Source: CALDTK01 sp045110575 (GTDB lineage Bacteria > Bacteroidota > Bacteroidia > Chitinophagales > Saprospiraceae). From it: a stretch of DNA of 64,000 nt. Positions 24,714 through 32,883 of the stretch are shown here, piece by piece. Position 1 is the stretch's first letter; every line of letters begins with the position of its first letter. The stretch is from assembly GCA_045110575.1 (NCBI GenBank), contig JBGCGF010000004.1, positions 1 to 64,000 of the forward strand. The letters are read 5' to 3'. Made by a program: the position numbers and the translations under genes. A model generated the notes under the pieces. It did not search any database. It was not told where the DNA came from and worked only from the letters and a program-made list of their open reading frames with translations.

Positions 24714-26182
24714 ACCAAGAACTGAAAAATCGATTTGATGCGTTGTCGAGCTCTTCTGAAAATGAAAAGTTGACGTGGTCTGAGATGGCCCCATCTATTC
24801 AAGAGGCACTGCAAAAGCCGGCAAAGAAGAGGCGAGTGTTTTTCTGGTGGTGGGGTGGTGCAACTTCAGTGCTCCTCTTCTCTGCAGCACTCATGTACTT
24901 TTTTATCTATCAATCTCCTCAAACGTTTATAGCAGCTAATTCTGCGAAGTCTCAAGGCCATACTGCTTTCGCCAAAACCTTACACGAGCAGGCCGTCTCA
25001 GGGGCTCCTGAAGTTGCCGAAGCGGCAGTAAAGGCAGGTGCATCAACTCAATCTGGAAGCTTGCTCGGTGCAAGAGTTGAATTACTACCAAGTGTCGATG
25101 AGTTAGATGAGCGTGGTTCTTTTTCCGGACTAGTGTCAAGTGACGAACCTGTACGACATAAAAAGGCAGCCGCTGAATATGGTTACACTTCTTCAATTCA
25201 AGCAAGAGAAAAGCATTCATCCAGCAACGTAAATACAGCCTTGATTGAGCAGTCTTCCTTGCAGTCTAAAACTGCATCACTTCTCAAGGCTTCAAGAGAT
25301 CTACAAGGAAAGCGAAGAGAGCTAGTAGGCGCTTCAGTAGCCGCAGCACTTCGCTCAGGCCGGTCACCTAGAGAAGGGTTTGAAGCGGAATCTAGTCCAT
25401 TTGAAAGGCTAGAATATTCCAAGCTGAAGGCCTTTGCTACGAATGAAAATGTCATCGATACATTACCTCAGCTGTATTCTGAAAACGTAATTGTCATGCA
25501 GCGCAGCAGTATTTTCTCCACATCAATTCTCCGCATCACTGCTTCTGGTGGTGGATCTTTTGGGAATGCAGCACAAGCGTATAACCAAGCAGAAGACTTT
25601 CTTGGGTGGACCGCTGGTGTCGGGCTCGAATATGAAATGTCACACGGTTGGTTTGGCGGACTTGGATTTAAGGCAGATCGCATAAGTTTTTCTGCCCGGA
25701 CGACCCTCATCGACACTGTTCGTGAGTTCCGGCCTGGTCAAGTAGGACGAGTCTATACCTTCTCAAACAATCAAACCGTAGTTGAATTTAGCGACTCCGT
25801 TTCTGTTCAAATAACTAGAAATGTACTGCATCACAATGTGCAGACAGACTACTCGATGCCAGTCCATCTTGGGTATAGGTGGAAGCGTGGGAAGTGGGGC
25901 CTAAGTGTAAGAGCGGGTGCGAATCTATTAATTCGTCAGCAGCTTGAAGGGAGACTTCTTACCGGTGCAAACGAGATTCAGGATGTTGATCAACGCAGCG
26001 CTAAGGTTAGTATCATGCCTCAAATCGGTGGTGATCTTAGTTATCAATTACATGATAGGTGGGAGGCCTCCGTCATGGCTACAGGTTATCGGTCGGTTGG
26101 TGTATCTACAATTGCTATTGATCAGCCTAGTCAATTCTGGATTGGTCAAGTTCAATGTGGCTTAAAATACCGAATCAACTAA
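24710..26182 (+). CDS. inner-membrane-anchored protein with outer-membrane beta-barrel domain
   Basis: 490 aa from ATG 24710, overlapping the sigma-factor stop (ATGA); ATG 24701 is an alternative. Residues about 1-43 are charged and cytoplasmic, as in anti-sigma factors. A Trp-rich membrane helix (about 46-68) follows, then a long polar periplasmic stretch. The last ~190 residues resemble a PorT-type beta-barrel (GVGLEYEMSHGWFGGLGFKAD, VHLGYRWKRGKWGLSVRAG). Position and coupling suggest that it controls the sigma factor, but the classical anti-sigma zinc motif is absent. The layout would cross both membranes. Confidence 0.75.
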   Translation: MNQELKNRFDALSSSSENEKLTWSEMAPSIQEALQKPAKKRRVFFWWWGGATSVLLFSAALMYFFIYQSPQTFIAANSAKSQGHTAFAKTLHEQAVSGAPEVAEAAVKAGASTQSGSLLGARVELLPSVDELDERGSFSGLVSSDEPVRHKKAAAEYGYTSSIQAREKHSSSNVNTALIEQSSLQSKTASLLKASRDLQGKRRELVGASVAAALRSGRSPREGFEAESSPFERLEYSKLKAFATNENVIDTLPQLYSENVIVMQRSSIFSTSILRITASGGGSFGNAAQAYNQAEDFLGWTAGVGLEYEMSHGWFGGLGFKADRISFSARTTLIDTVREFRPGQVGRVYTFSNNQTVVEFSDSVSVQITRNVLHHNVQTDYSMPVHLGYRWKRGKWGLSVRAGANLLIRQQLEGRLLTGANEIQDVDQRSAKVSIMPQIGGDLSYQLHDRWEASVMATGYRSVGVSTIAIDQPSQFWIGQVQCGLKYRIN

Positions 26183-26320
26183 GCAATCGAAGGTGATTCG
26201 ACCGTTTAGTACTTCCACTAGTGGGTATTTTATCCTAGTATATACCCCGAAAGGTTATAAGAGTGTTGCAATACTATACTTGTTGAGTTAGAGCAAGGAA
26301 ATGGAATCTCAACTATCTAT

Positions 26321-27313
26321 TTACGAGAGTAACGTCGTGAAGATCTTGTTCCCTGTTGGGTCATAGATCCAATAGCCACCTGCTGTTTTTTCATAGTTTT
26401 CAACATTGGACAAGGCTGATTGGAGCCTGTTCTCTTCCCTAAAGTTGATCTGGAAATGTCTCATTCCTGCCGTTCCTTCGGGAGCTAAAGGTCTATTGCG
26501 ACCATGCCAACTGTTCATAACAATGCGGTGGGTGTATGAACCACCTGCACCTAGGTCTGCAAACATGTATTGTGGCAAATAGTTGGACTCTTGAAATCCC
26601 ATTTGCTTGTAGAAAGCACTCGAGTTTTCTACATTATTTGCATACAAATGAATATGGCCTAAGTAAGAATCATTCGAGATAATTCTGTCTGTATTCTTAT
26701 CTTTTAGTGCCGCTAAGACCTCGTTCAAGTCGAGTCGGTCTGATGCAGAACGAATTACACCATCGGTACCTTCCATGCGAATGCCGCCGGTCGTGATCAC
26801 CCGCTTGAAGCGTTCTGGTGTCTCGAGCGTAAACTCAACATTGATCCCGTCAGGATCGTCTAAGTAGATTGACTTAGACATGGTGTGGTCTACCGGTGAG
26901 TATGGATACCGGTTTTCGTTTAGACGGTGAAGCATGTTGGCAAATTCCGCTGCATTAGGAGCATGGATCGCAAGGTGGTAAAGTCCGCTAAAGCCCTTCT
27001 TGAAAGGCTTAGTGGCCGTCTCGTGAAGTACGACAAGTGTTTTGTCCTCTGTTCCGAACTCAGCCATGTTGCCAGCTGAATTACGGGGTTTCATACCCGC
27101 AATTTTAGTCCAAAATTGAGCTGATTTTTCAAGGTTCGTGATGTTCAAATGAACGGCGCCGTAGTTGGCGAATTCATCAGGGCCTTGCTTGTCTTGGTTG
27201 CCATGAGACATAGCATTTACGATCGAAGAGAATCCGTGCATGGACATAAAAGTTGACGCGGTTACTAAAGTTGCACTTCCTAAGAGGCCTTTCAAAAATA
27301 CTTTACGTTTCAT
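26321..27313 (-). CDS. VOC-superfamily (glyoxalase/extradiol dioxygenase-like) protein
   Basis: 330 aa. The N-terminus KRKVFLKGLLGSA is like a Tat signal with KR in place of RR, so export is plausible. Two tandem VOC modules follow: the first starts AVHLNITNLEKSAQFWTKIAGM, with YHLAIHAPN and a Glu in INVEFTLE; the second starts LGHIHLYANNVENSSAFYKQMGF, with RHFQINF. These are the metal-ligand positions of the catechol 2,3-dioxygenase-like family. Reaction unknown. It follows the ferredoxin and DoxX genes on the same strand. Confidence 0.85.
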   Translation of the reverse strand: MKRKVFLKGLLGSATLVTASTFMSMHGFSSIVNAMSHGNQDKQGPDEFANYGAVHLNITNLEKSAQFWTKIAGMKPRNSAGNMAEFGTEDKTLVVLHETATKPFKKGFSGLYHLAIHAPNAAEFANMLHRLNENRYPYSPVDHTMSKSIYLDDPDGINVEFTLETPERFKRVITTGGIRMEGTDGVIRSASDRLDLNEVLAALKDKNTDRIISNDSYLGHIHLYANNVENSSAFYKQMGFQESNYLPQYMFADLGAGGSYTHRIVMNSWHGRNRPLAPEGTAGMRHFQINFREENRLQSALSNVENYEKTAGGYWIYDPTGNKIFTTLLS

Positions 27314-27336
27314 CTGGTCGGGCGTTGAGGCATCCG

Positions 27337-27639
27337 CTAAGATGCAAGCTTTACAAGTTTAATTGCGCTTTCAGGACATGCAGTTACACATAATCCGCAA
27401 GCATGGCAAAGCGCTGGGGCGGTCAAGTAGGCCTTCTCTTTGAAGAAGAAGGTTTTGATCTTTCCTTTTAGGTTCAGTTTTGCTTTGTCTTCAGGTGTGA
27501 TCGGACGCATTTCGAAAACATCAAACGGACAAACAGCTACACAATCTTCCTTCGCACCACAACTGTTGAAGTTGACGAGCGGCATCACTTTGCCACTTTC
27601 GTCTGCACATTTGGGTTGGAGAGCTGTATTGCTAGCCAT
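27337..27639 (-). CDS. ferredoxin with one complete and one incomplete Fe-S motif
   Basis: 100 aa. The second motif CHACGLCVTACP is a full CxxCxxCxxxCP. The first, CGAKEDCVAVCP, lacks the second Cys (Lys in its place), as in 7Fe ferredoxins with a [3Fe-4S] centre. About 30 residues separate the motifs. It should carry electrons in the cytoplasm, perhaps for the neighbouring VOC or DoxX protein, although no physical link is shown. It starts 23 bp before the VOC gene. Confidence 0.88.
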   Translation of the reverse strand: MASNTALQPKCADESGKVMPLVNFNSCGAKEDCVAVCPFDVFEMRPITPEDKAKLNLKGKIKTFFFKEKAYLTAPALCHACGLCVTACPESAIKLVKLAS

Positions 27640-27667
27640 AGGGATATTTTATGTACTGTTTGTCCTT

Positions 27668-27821
27668 CCGATCGCCAGATCGGAGGGGTTTGATGTGTTG
27701 AACCTAGAACCAACTCTCCAGCCAGAGCGAAGCTCCTTTGGTGAGTTGCTGAACCTAGAACTTTTCTTCCCAAGTTGCGAAGCAACTTGGGAAGAAAATG
27801 AACCTCGTTGCCTAAGCAACG
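27668..27821. repeat. series of four hairpins between DoxX and ferredoxin genes
   Basis: Four inverted repeats in 154 bp: CCGATC/GATCGG (27668-27683); CAACTC/GAGTTG around GAGCGAAGCTC (27711-27748); a perfect 17-bp stem with a GAA loop, TTTTCTTCCCAAGTTGC and its complement (27762-27798); and CGTTGC/GCAACG (27806-27821). GAACCTAGAAC is repeated directly at 27700 and 27751. The central GCGAAGC is a known ultra-stable mini-hairpin sequence. None has the U-tract of a normal terminator. Confidence 0.85.
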
Positions 27822-27825
27822 AAAT

Positions 27826-28239
27826 CTACTTTGGCTGAATAACGGCCTTCTTGCTGCGTCCCCAGGCTACAAAAGCAAAAAGTGCAAGCATAACTACGTT
27901 CATTCCGATAGCAGGAAATTCTCCTCTTGATGCATGAAAGCCAGCCGCCAAGACCATAACGATGGCAAGGCCGATCGCTGCTAAAACGGTCAAATTTGGC
28001 TTGATGCGCAATGCAGAAGGAAGGATTAAGCCTAAGCCACCGAGCAGTTCACTGATGCCAATGAATTTTACAAGAGCAGCAGGAGTTTCAGTTACCCAAG
28101 GAAGGCTTTCAGCGAGGGCTTCAATTGGCATTGAGGCTTTCATTGCGCCTGCCATGATGAACATGAGGCCGAGGAGTACTTGTAAGACCCAAAGTCCGAT
28201 GTGAAGTCCTTTGCTTGTAGTTTGAGTTGACATTGCCAT
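27826..28239 (-). CDS. DoxX-family membrane protein
   Basis: 137 aa, four membrane helices. The DoxX signature is clear: LLGLMFIMAGAMKAS at the start, ELLGGLGLILPSALRIKPNL in the middle. DoxX-like proteins are quinone- or stress-linked membrane subunits of unclear function. First gene of a probable DoxX-ferredoxin-VOC cluster, though the hairpin series may limit readthrough. Confidence 0.9.
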   Translation of the reverse strand: MAMSTQTTSKGLHIGLWVLQVLLGLMFIMAGAMKASMPIEALAESLPWVTETPAALVKFIGISELLGGLGLILPSALRIKPNLTVLAAIGLAIVMVLAAGFHASRGEFPAIGMNVVMLALFAFVAWGRSKKAVIQPK

Positions 28240-28434
28240 TAATTATTGTTGACGCAAAGATCAAGGCTACTAAATGAACAGGAGTTAAGGTAGATTAAGA
28301 AATAGCCTCGGTAAAAGGATGAACTAAGTTGAATTTTAGGAACCCTGTCACTGCGCATAAGGAGCTAAGGTTTTGGCGAAAGCCTTGCGATCTTTTCGAA
28401 GTGGATCTGGAAGGCAGGTCGCGAGATCTTGCGG

Positions 28435-30489
28435 TTATATCTTCACAAAAGGTAAAACAATTGGCGATTCATTCCCTACAAGTATCAAGGAATAAGAACC
28501 ATTAGGCAGTGCGCTAATCTCTATTTGGTGACCTGGATTTAATTCACCTTCCATTACCAGTTGTCCCATTGGGGTACTTATCGCAAAATGTGTCGAACCA
28601 GGCAGCAGATGTTTGATGTGCAGAAGGTCATTCGCTGGGTTGGGGTATAGGCTTCCGCTAAAACGATTGATCTGCGGCTGATGCGCATGGGAGGTGACCC
28701 CACGCCGAAGTTTGTAAGGGTCGGTCTTACTCGAAGCAACATAGATCGTCCCGTCACGCGCTACGTCTAAATCAGTAATGCTAATGCTATCTGGCAGGTT
28801 ACCAGTTATTTCAGTCCACGAATCACCTTTATCTTCGCTAAAGAAAATCTGTTTCGAATTGCGGATATAGAGTCGATCTTGATCATCGATGTTAAGCCTT
28901 GAAGCTCCTATAGGCATTTCAACTTCTTCTTCATTGGCTGATCCTATTTTCCTCATGAGGACAACCCTTCCTCCACCAAAATTTTCACTGAAAAGTACAA
29001 AGGGATCTGTCTCAGAGTTGACAACTACTGACCGGTAACGTTGATCTCCATTCCAAGGGAAATCAGCGTGCTCTGTTGCAGCTTGGCTCCCCATTTTTAG
29101 CACATTGGCGGTTTCACTCAGGCCATAGAACTTGTCACCCACGGGGTAGATGTGATTAAGCCCTTCTAAGTTGAGCGTGAAATGGGTAAAGTAATTGCGA
29201 CGATTTTCGTTGTACCACGTATAGCCGTCATCTTCTGAGATGCAATAGTAGTCTTCATTAAAAACGTAGAGTTTACCGTTGGTGTCTGGTCTTATGTTTC
29301 CCGTAATCACAGGGTTGGTTGTACTCGCTATCGTGAAGGTTGAACCTCCGTCGCTTGAAATGTAAACCGTGTCATTGTTCGTCGCGATGAAGTCACCTTG
29401 GCCATTCAGGTAGACATCTTTGAAATTTTGGGTCTCTGCCCACAGTTGGTCTGTCGCGAAAAATGAAAACGGCTTCGTGTTTTCGAAAAAAGCTCTGTTT
29501 TCATCAAGGGCGATGACCCGTTTAGTCGATGGGTTATCGATGGCGGTTGGAAGCTCATGTGCGCCTCTTGAATCAATGCGTAAATGGCTATCCGTTGCAT
29601 ATGCGTATACGATGGGCGTTCCTTGCGCATTGAAGTGAATTCCATTAAAAAAGCGGCTTCCAAGAAATGTATGCTTCAGTGTAATTGATCGAGTCGTGAG
29701 ATCAAAAACAGTGAGGGTGTCGGAAGAAAGAACTACAGTGATTCCGTTACTTATCTTACTCGAACCACCCGTAGGATTATCAAAGATGGTTGTCCAAGTG
29801 AGGCCTAGATCGACTGACTCGTCTATTCTTCCTCCTCTCAAATAGTATAATTTTCTTCGATCAGTGATGAACCTTGACCTATAGTCAAAGTTCATTTTTT
29901 GCGGTGCAATCAACGTGTTCAGTTCATCGTCAACGATTGTAATAATGCTATCGGTCCGGTTATCCAAGAGGAAATCATTGCCGTACTCCTGTAGCTCATT
30001 GTACCCGCTGTGGGAGGATGGAATAAGTGCAGAGGAAGTAGGGTAGAGTACGTTTAACGTTCCCCAAAAGGAACCGAAAAGTGAATCATTGTGCATGAGG
30101 TAAAGTGTGTCTCCTCTTGCAATGACGTCTTGAATAGATCTTGGCGTTTCGAGCCGCAGCGAAACGTCTCCAGTCGTTAAGTCTAACTTGTAAATACGCT
30201 TCGTGAAATACGTCAAGTAAATCGCATGAGCAGACGCTGCGACCTCTTTTAAATCGGAGTAATCCTCATTGATTTTCTCATCGATAACCACCCATGTCTC
30301 GCCAGTGTCGAGTGAATAGGTGAAGCGATCCTTGCCTTCTAGGTATCCAACAAAAACTCCATCCTGAACACTTCTTAGCTTCAATGCGTCTGTCCGTCCT
30401 CCGGGTATTGCTTCCCAGTCGTAGTTGTCCTGACCAACCAACACCGCAGGAAGCAGGACAATCAGGAGTGTATAGAGGAGCGATTTCAT
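28435..30489 (-). CDS. secreted beta-propeller (BNR-type) protein with T9SS tail
   Basis: 684 aa from the ATG at 30489 (MKSLLYTLLIVLLP, signal peptide ending VLVGQ); an in-frame start at 30528 would add 13 unlikely residues. The body has repeated Asp-box-like motifs, for example YSLDTGETW, SSDGGSTF, SEDDGYTW and SEDKGDSW, as in sialidase/BNR or PSII-stability propellers. The last ~80 residues are a T9SS type A domain starting LYPNPAND. No sialidase Arg triad was identified, so it is probably a binding or structural propeller. Confidence 0.8.
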   Translation of the reverse strand: MKSLLYTLLIVLLPAVLVGQDNYDWEAIPGGRTDALKLRSVQDGVFVGYLEGKDRFTYSLDTGETWVVIDEKINEDYSDLKEVAASAHAIYLTYFTKRIYKLDLTTGDVSLRLETPRSIQDVIARGDTLYLMHNDSLFGSFWGTLNVLYPTSSALIPSSHSGYNELQEYGNDFLLDNRTDSIITIVDDELNTLIAPQKMNFDYRSRFITDRRKLYYLRGGRIDESVDLGLTWTTIFDNPTGGSSKISNGITVVLSSDTLTVFDLTTRSITLKHTFLGSRFFNGIHFNAQGTPIVYAYATDSHLRIDSRGAHELPTAIDNPSTKRVIALDENRAFFENTKPFSFFATDQLWAETQNFKDVYLNGQGDFIATNNDTVYISSDGGSTFTIASTTNPVITGNIRPDTNGKLYVFNEDYYCISEDDGYTWYNENRRNYFTHFTLNLEGLNHIYPVGDKFYGLSETANVLKMGSQAATEHADFPWNGDQRYRSVVVNSETDPFVLFSENFGGGRVVLMRKIGSANEEEVEMPIGASRLNIDDQDRLYIRNSKQIFFSEDKGDSWTEITGNLPDSISITDLDVARDGTIYVASSKTDPYKLRRGVTSHAHQPQINRFSGSLYPNPANDLLHIKHLLPGSTHFAISTPMGQLVMEGELNPGHQIEISALPNGSYSLILVGNESPIVLPFVKI

Positions 30490-30562
30490 GTGTAGAGCAA
30501 TTAGTGAGAACCCATCTAATGTACTCAAAATGAGCGCTTCATCGTACTCGCAGGAAACCGGC

Positions 30563-30928
30563 TTAGCCGGCCTCTTCTAAAATGTTTTGTAATTCAGCTT
30601 CGATCGGGAACGGCTTTAGCGCTGGCACATTTGCTCCTCCTGGGTTGCCCACTGGGATCTTCCCGACAAACGACTTTATTCCACCTACTAGAAGACGTGG
30701 TATCTGTCCAACGACCTCTTTCAAGCTTTTAATCCTTACTCCAAACTGGAGCATCTTCCAATGCACATGAGTATGGGGAATTGGGTACGCTTGGCCAAGT
30801 ATATGTGCTCGCTCCAAGTGTCTCCACGCGACGCTCAAGTTGCCGTTAGACAAAGCAGACTGATAGCTCACTAATTCCTCGTTGAAGAAAGGCGTGAGTG
30901 TGTTCGGAAGTGAAGTATTGAATTTCAT
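30563..30928 (-). CDS. DUF3703 protein
   Basis: 121 aa from the ATG at 30928 (the codon before it is TTG). The DUF3703 core AWRHLERAHILGQAYPIPHTHVHWKML is evident, with conserved His residues that may bind metal. Family function unknown; members often occur near metal or redox genes, and here an Nramp relative lies upstream on the same strand. Confidence 0.85.
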   Translation of the reverse strand: MKFNTSLPNTLTPFFNEELVSYQSALSNGNLSVAWRHLERAHILGQAYPIPHTHVHWKMLQFGVRIKSLKEVVGQIPRLLVGGIKSFVGKIPVGNPGGANVPALKPFPIEAELQNILEEAG

Positions 30929-30980
30929 CAAGAAGGATGGTTAGCGAATGCTCTTAGTTAAAAGCAACGCTGTGCTTCAG

Positions 30981-31002
30981 GTCCAGTTGTGTGGACCTGC
31001 AG
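30981..31002. repeat. stem-loop between Nramp-like and DUF3703 genes
   Basis: CAGGTCCA and TGGACCTG form an 8-bp stem with a 6-nt loop. There is no T-run, so it is not a typical terminator. Confidence 0.6.
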
Positions 31003-31046
31003 CTTTCGCCTCCGCTTCCCGAGGGTCTAGGGACAAAACCACCGTT

Positions 31047-32324
31047 CTAGAAGTATTCAAACAACGCAACGATTCCATTGTAGGAAATCACAAGCGAAAA
31101 GAATAACGCTGCGAACAAGCCGATCTTGACCCAGAGGCCTGTTGTATGTCCTTTCATGACATCCTTCTTGTTGAGCATGAGGATGATTCCTAGGATAACC
31201 GCAGGGAGTATAAATACATTGAAAACCTGCGAAAGGATCTGCATCTCGATAGGCTTAGAACCGAAAATAGGTACGATCAAGGCAACCAAGCAGGCTACAA
31301 ACGTGACGATTTTGAACTGACGTGAGCTCGTATCTAGCTCTCCTGATTGGTAATCAGCAAGCAAGAGTGGCGCTATCAACAAACAAGGAAATACGGAAGA
31401 AAGTCCCGCGCTCAACGTGCCAAAGAAGAAGATGGTCACCGCAAATTTTCCAGCAGCAGGTTCTAGTGCTCCAGCCATGTCAAGGACTTGTGTCACCGGT
31501 TGACCTTGATGATATAAGGCACCTGTAGCCACTGCCATGATGGCTGCACTGATCACGAAGATCAGCGTGGCAGCGGTTATCGCATCTCTCTTTTGATCTT
31601 TCAAATTCTCAACCGTCCAGCCTTTACCACGTACAAAAAGTGGGCGGGAAAGGAAGGTCGCTGCGGCCATCGTGGTGCCGACAAAAGCTGCCACCATCAT
31701 CTTGCCTCCAGGCACTTGAGGAATGGTAGGGATCAATCCTTGAAGGACCTCAGAAGGAAGTGGATAGACAAAGAACAAAGAGAAGATGAAGGATAAGCCC
31801 ATGATACTAACGAAGAGCACCAGGATTTTTTCAAAGAATGAATACTTGCCCACCAGCATGATCGCGTAAAAGATGCTGATGATAAAGATCGCTATGCCCA
31901 AGACAACTTCATACTTGTAAGGCGCCGCATCAGGGAAGCGCTGAGCAATCAGCTCAAAGATGATATTGGATGAAATTCCAAGGATGCCCATGAGCGAACT
32001 CCACTGACCAAACGTGATACCTACTATGATTAAGATGGCAAGCACCTTACCTCCTTTGATGTGCTTTTTAAAGCCGTGTAAGGCCGTCTCTCCCGAAATC
32101 AACGCATAGTTACCGTAGGCGTACATCAGCACTCCTGAAAACAGGCAACTCAAGAGAAGGACCCACAACAATTGCATGCCATAGGTGCTACCAGACACGA
32201 TCATCGACGTAACACTTCCGGTACCAATCGTGTATCCGATCGCAAAGATTCCTGGACCAAAGCCCAGTACAATCGCCATGATTTTTTTGAGGAGCGACGT
32301 GTTCTTTTCTGTTGGTGAATCCAT
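31047..32324 (-). CDS. Nramp-related membrane transporter lacking the canonical metal motifs
   Basis: 425 aa with about eleven membrane helices. The fold and spacing match Nramp (Mn/Fe) transporters: GFGPGIFAIGYTIGTGSVTSM stands where helix 1 normally has DPGN, and the helix 6 position has FVGTTMAAATF in place of MPH. The usual metal-binding Asp, Asn and Met are therefore absent. Related divergent Nramp clades move other ions or have no known substrate. The family is secure; the substrate is not. Confidence 0.85.
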   Translation of the reverse strand: MDSPTEKNTSLLKKIMAIVLGFGPGIFAIGYTIGTGSVTSMIVSGSTYGMQLLWVLLLSCLFSGVLMYAYGNYALISGETALHGFKKHIKGGKVLAILIIVGITFGQWSSLMGILGISSNIIFELIAQRFPDAAPYKYEVVLGIAIFIISIFYAIMLVGKYSFFEKILVLFVSIMGLSFIFSLFFVYPLPSEVLQGLIPTIPQVPGGKMMVAAFVGTTMAAATFLSRPLFVRGKGWTVENLKDQKRDAITAATLIFVISAAIMAVATGALYHQGQPVTQVLDMAGALEPAAGKFAVTIFFFGTLSAGLSSVFPCLLIAPLLLADYQSGELDTSSRQFKIVTFVACLVALIVPIFGSKPIEMQILSQVFNVFILPAVILGIILMLNKKDVMKGHTTGLWVKIGLFAALFFSLVISYNGIVALFEYF

Positions 32325-32412
32325 GATCTGTGGTTGGCTAGGAAGTGGTGAGGCTGGCGACGTATCTATTTCATCTTCAAAGGGAAATAAGACTCTAGTG
32401 CGAAGGCCCTGT

Positions 32413-32853
32413 TCAGGGTCTCTTTATTTTTGAAATGGTTTGTCCAATCGACGTTGTAGGCTTGCTCATGTCATTTACCGCGAATTCAATGGCTTCCAAT
32501 AGCAGCGCTTTCACTTTAGGGTTCCTGTAGTCTTCTGGCTTTTCTATTGAAATATGCCTTATCAGTTTTCCTGTTCCTTTCAAAAGCTTGCTGGGATCCT
32601 TTAAAAGCGTCCCTTTACTGAAGCCCAAATTCAAATGGTTTGTGTAGATGGGTAGCATGCAAAATGCATCTGACAATTTCTCCGAAATGGAGAATACCGA
32701 AGTCAAGGCATGCGTATGATAGAGCAATTCATTACTGTCTGGACTCAACTCTAAGACATATTGTCTCAAGTCTTGAAAGAGAGAAGCTAGTGCTGTTTCC
32801 TTGAAGTCAAGGAAGAACAAGAAATCGTGATGAACTGGTCTTGCTGGTTTCAT
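32413..32853 (-). CDS. DUF1801 protein
   Basis: 146 aa. The motif LNLGFSKGTLLKDPSKLLKG followed by GKLIRHI fits the DUF1801/YdhG-like family, small proteins of unknown function. It lies between the PL6 lyase and the Nramp relative on the same strand, with short gaps. Confidence 0.8.
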   Translation of the reverse strand: MKPARPVHHDFLFFLDFKETALASLFQDLRQYVLELSPDSNELLYHTHALTSVFSISEKLSDAFCMLPIYTNHLNLGFSKGTLLKDPSKLLKGTGKLIRHISIEKPEDYRNPKVKALLLEAIEFAVNDMSKPTTSIGQTISKIKRP

Positions 32854-32883
32854 CCGTTTGGGTTGGAATGACTGCGGTCTCTA

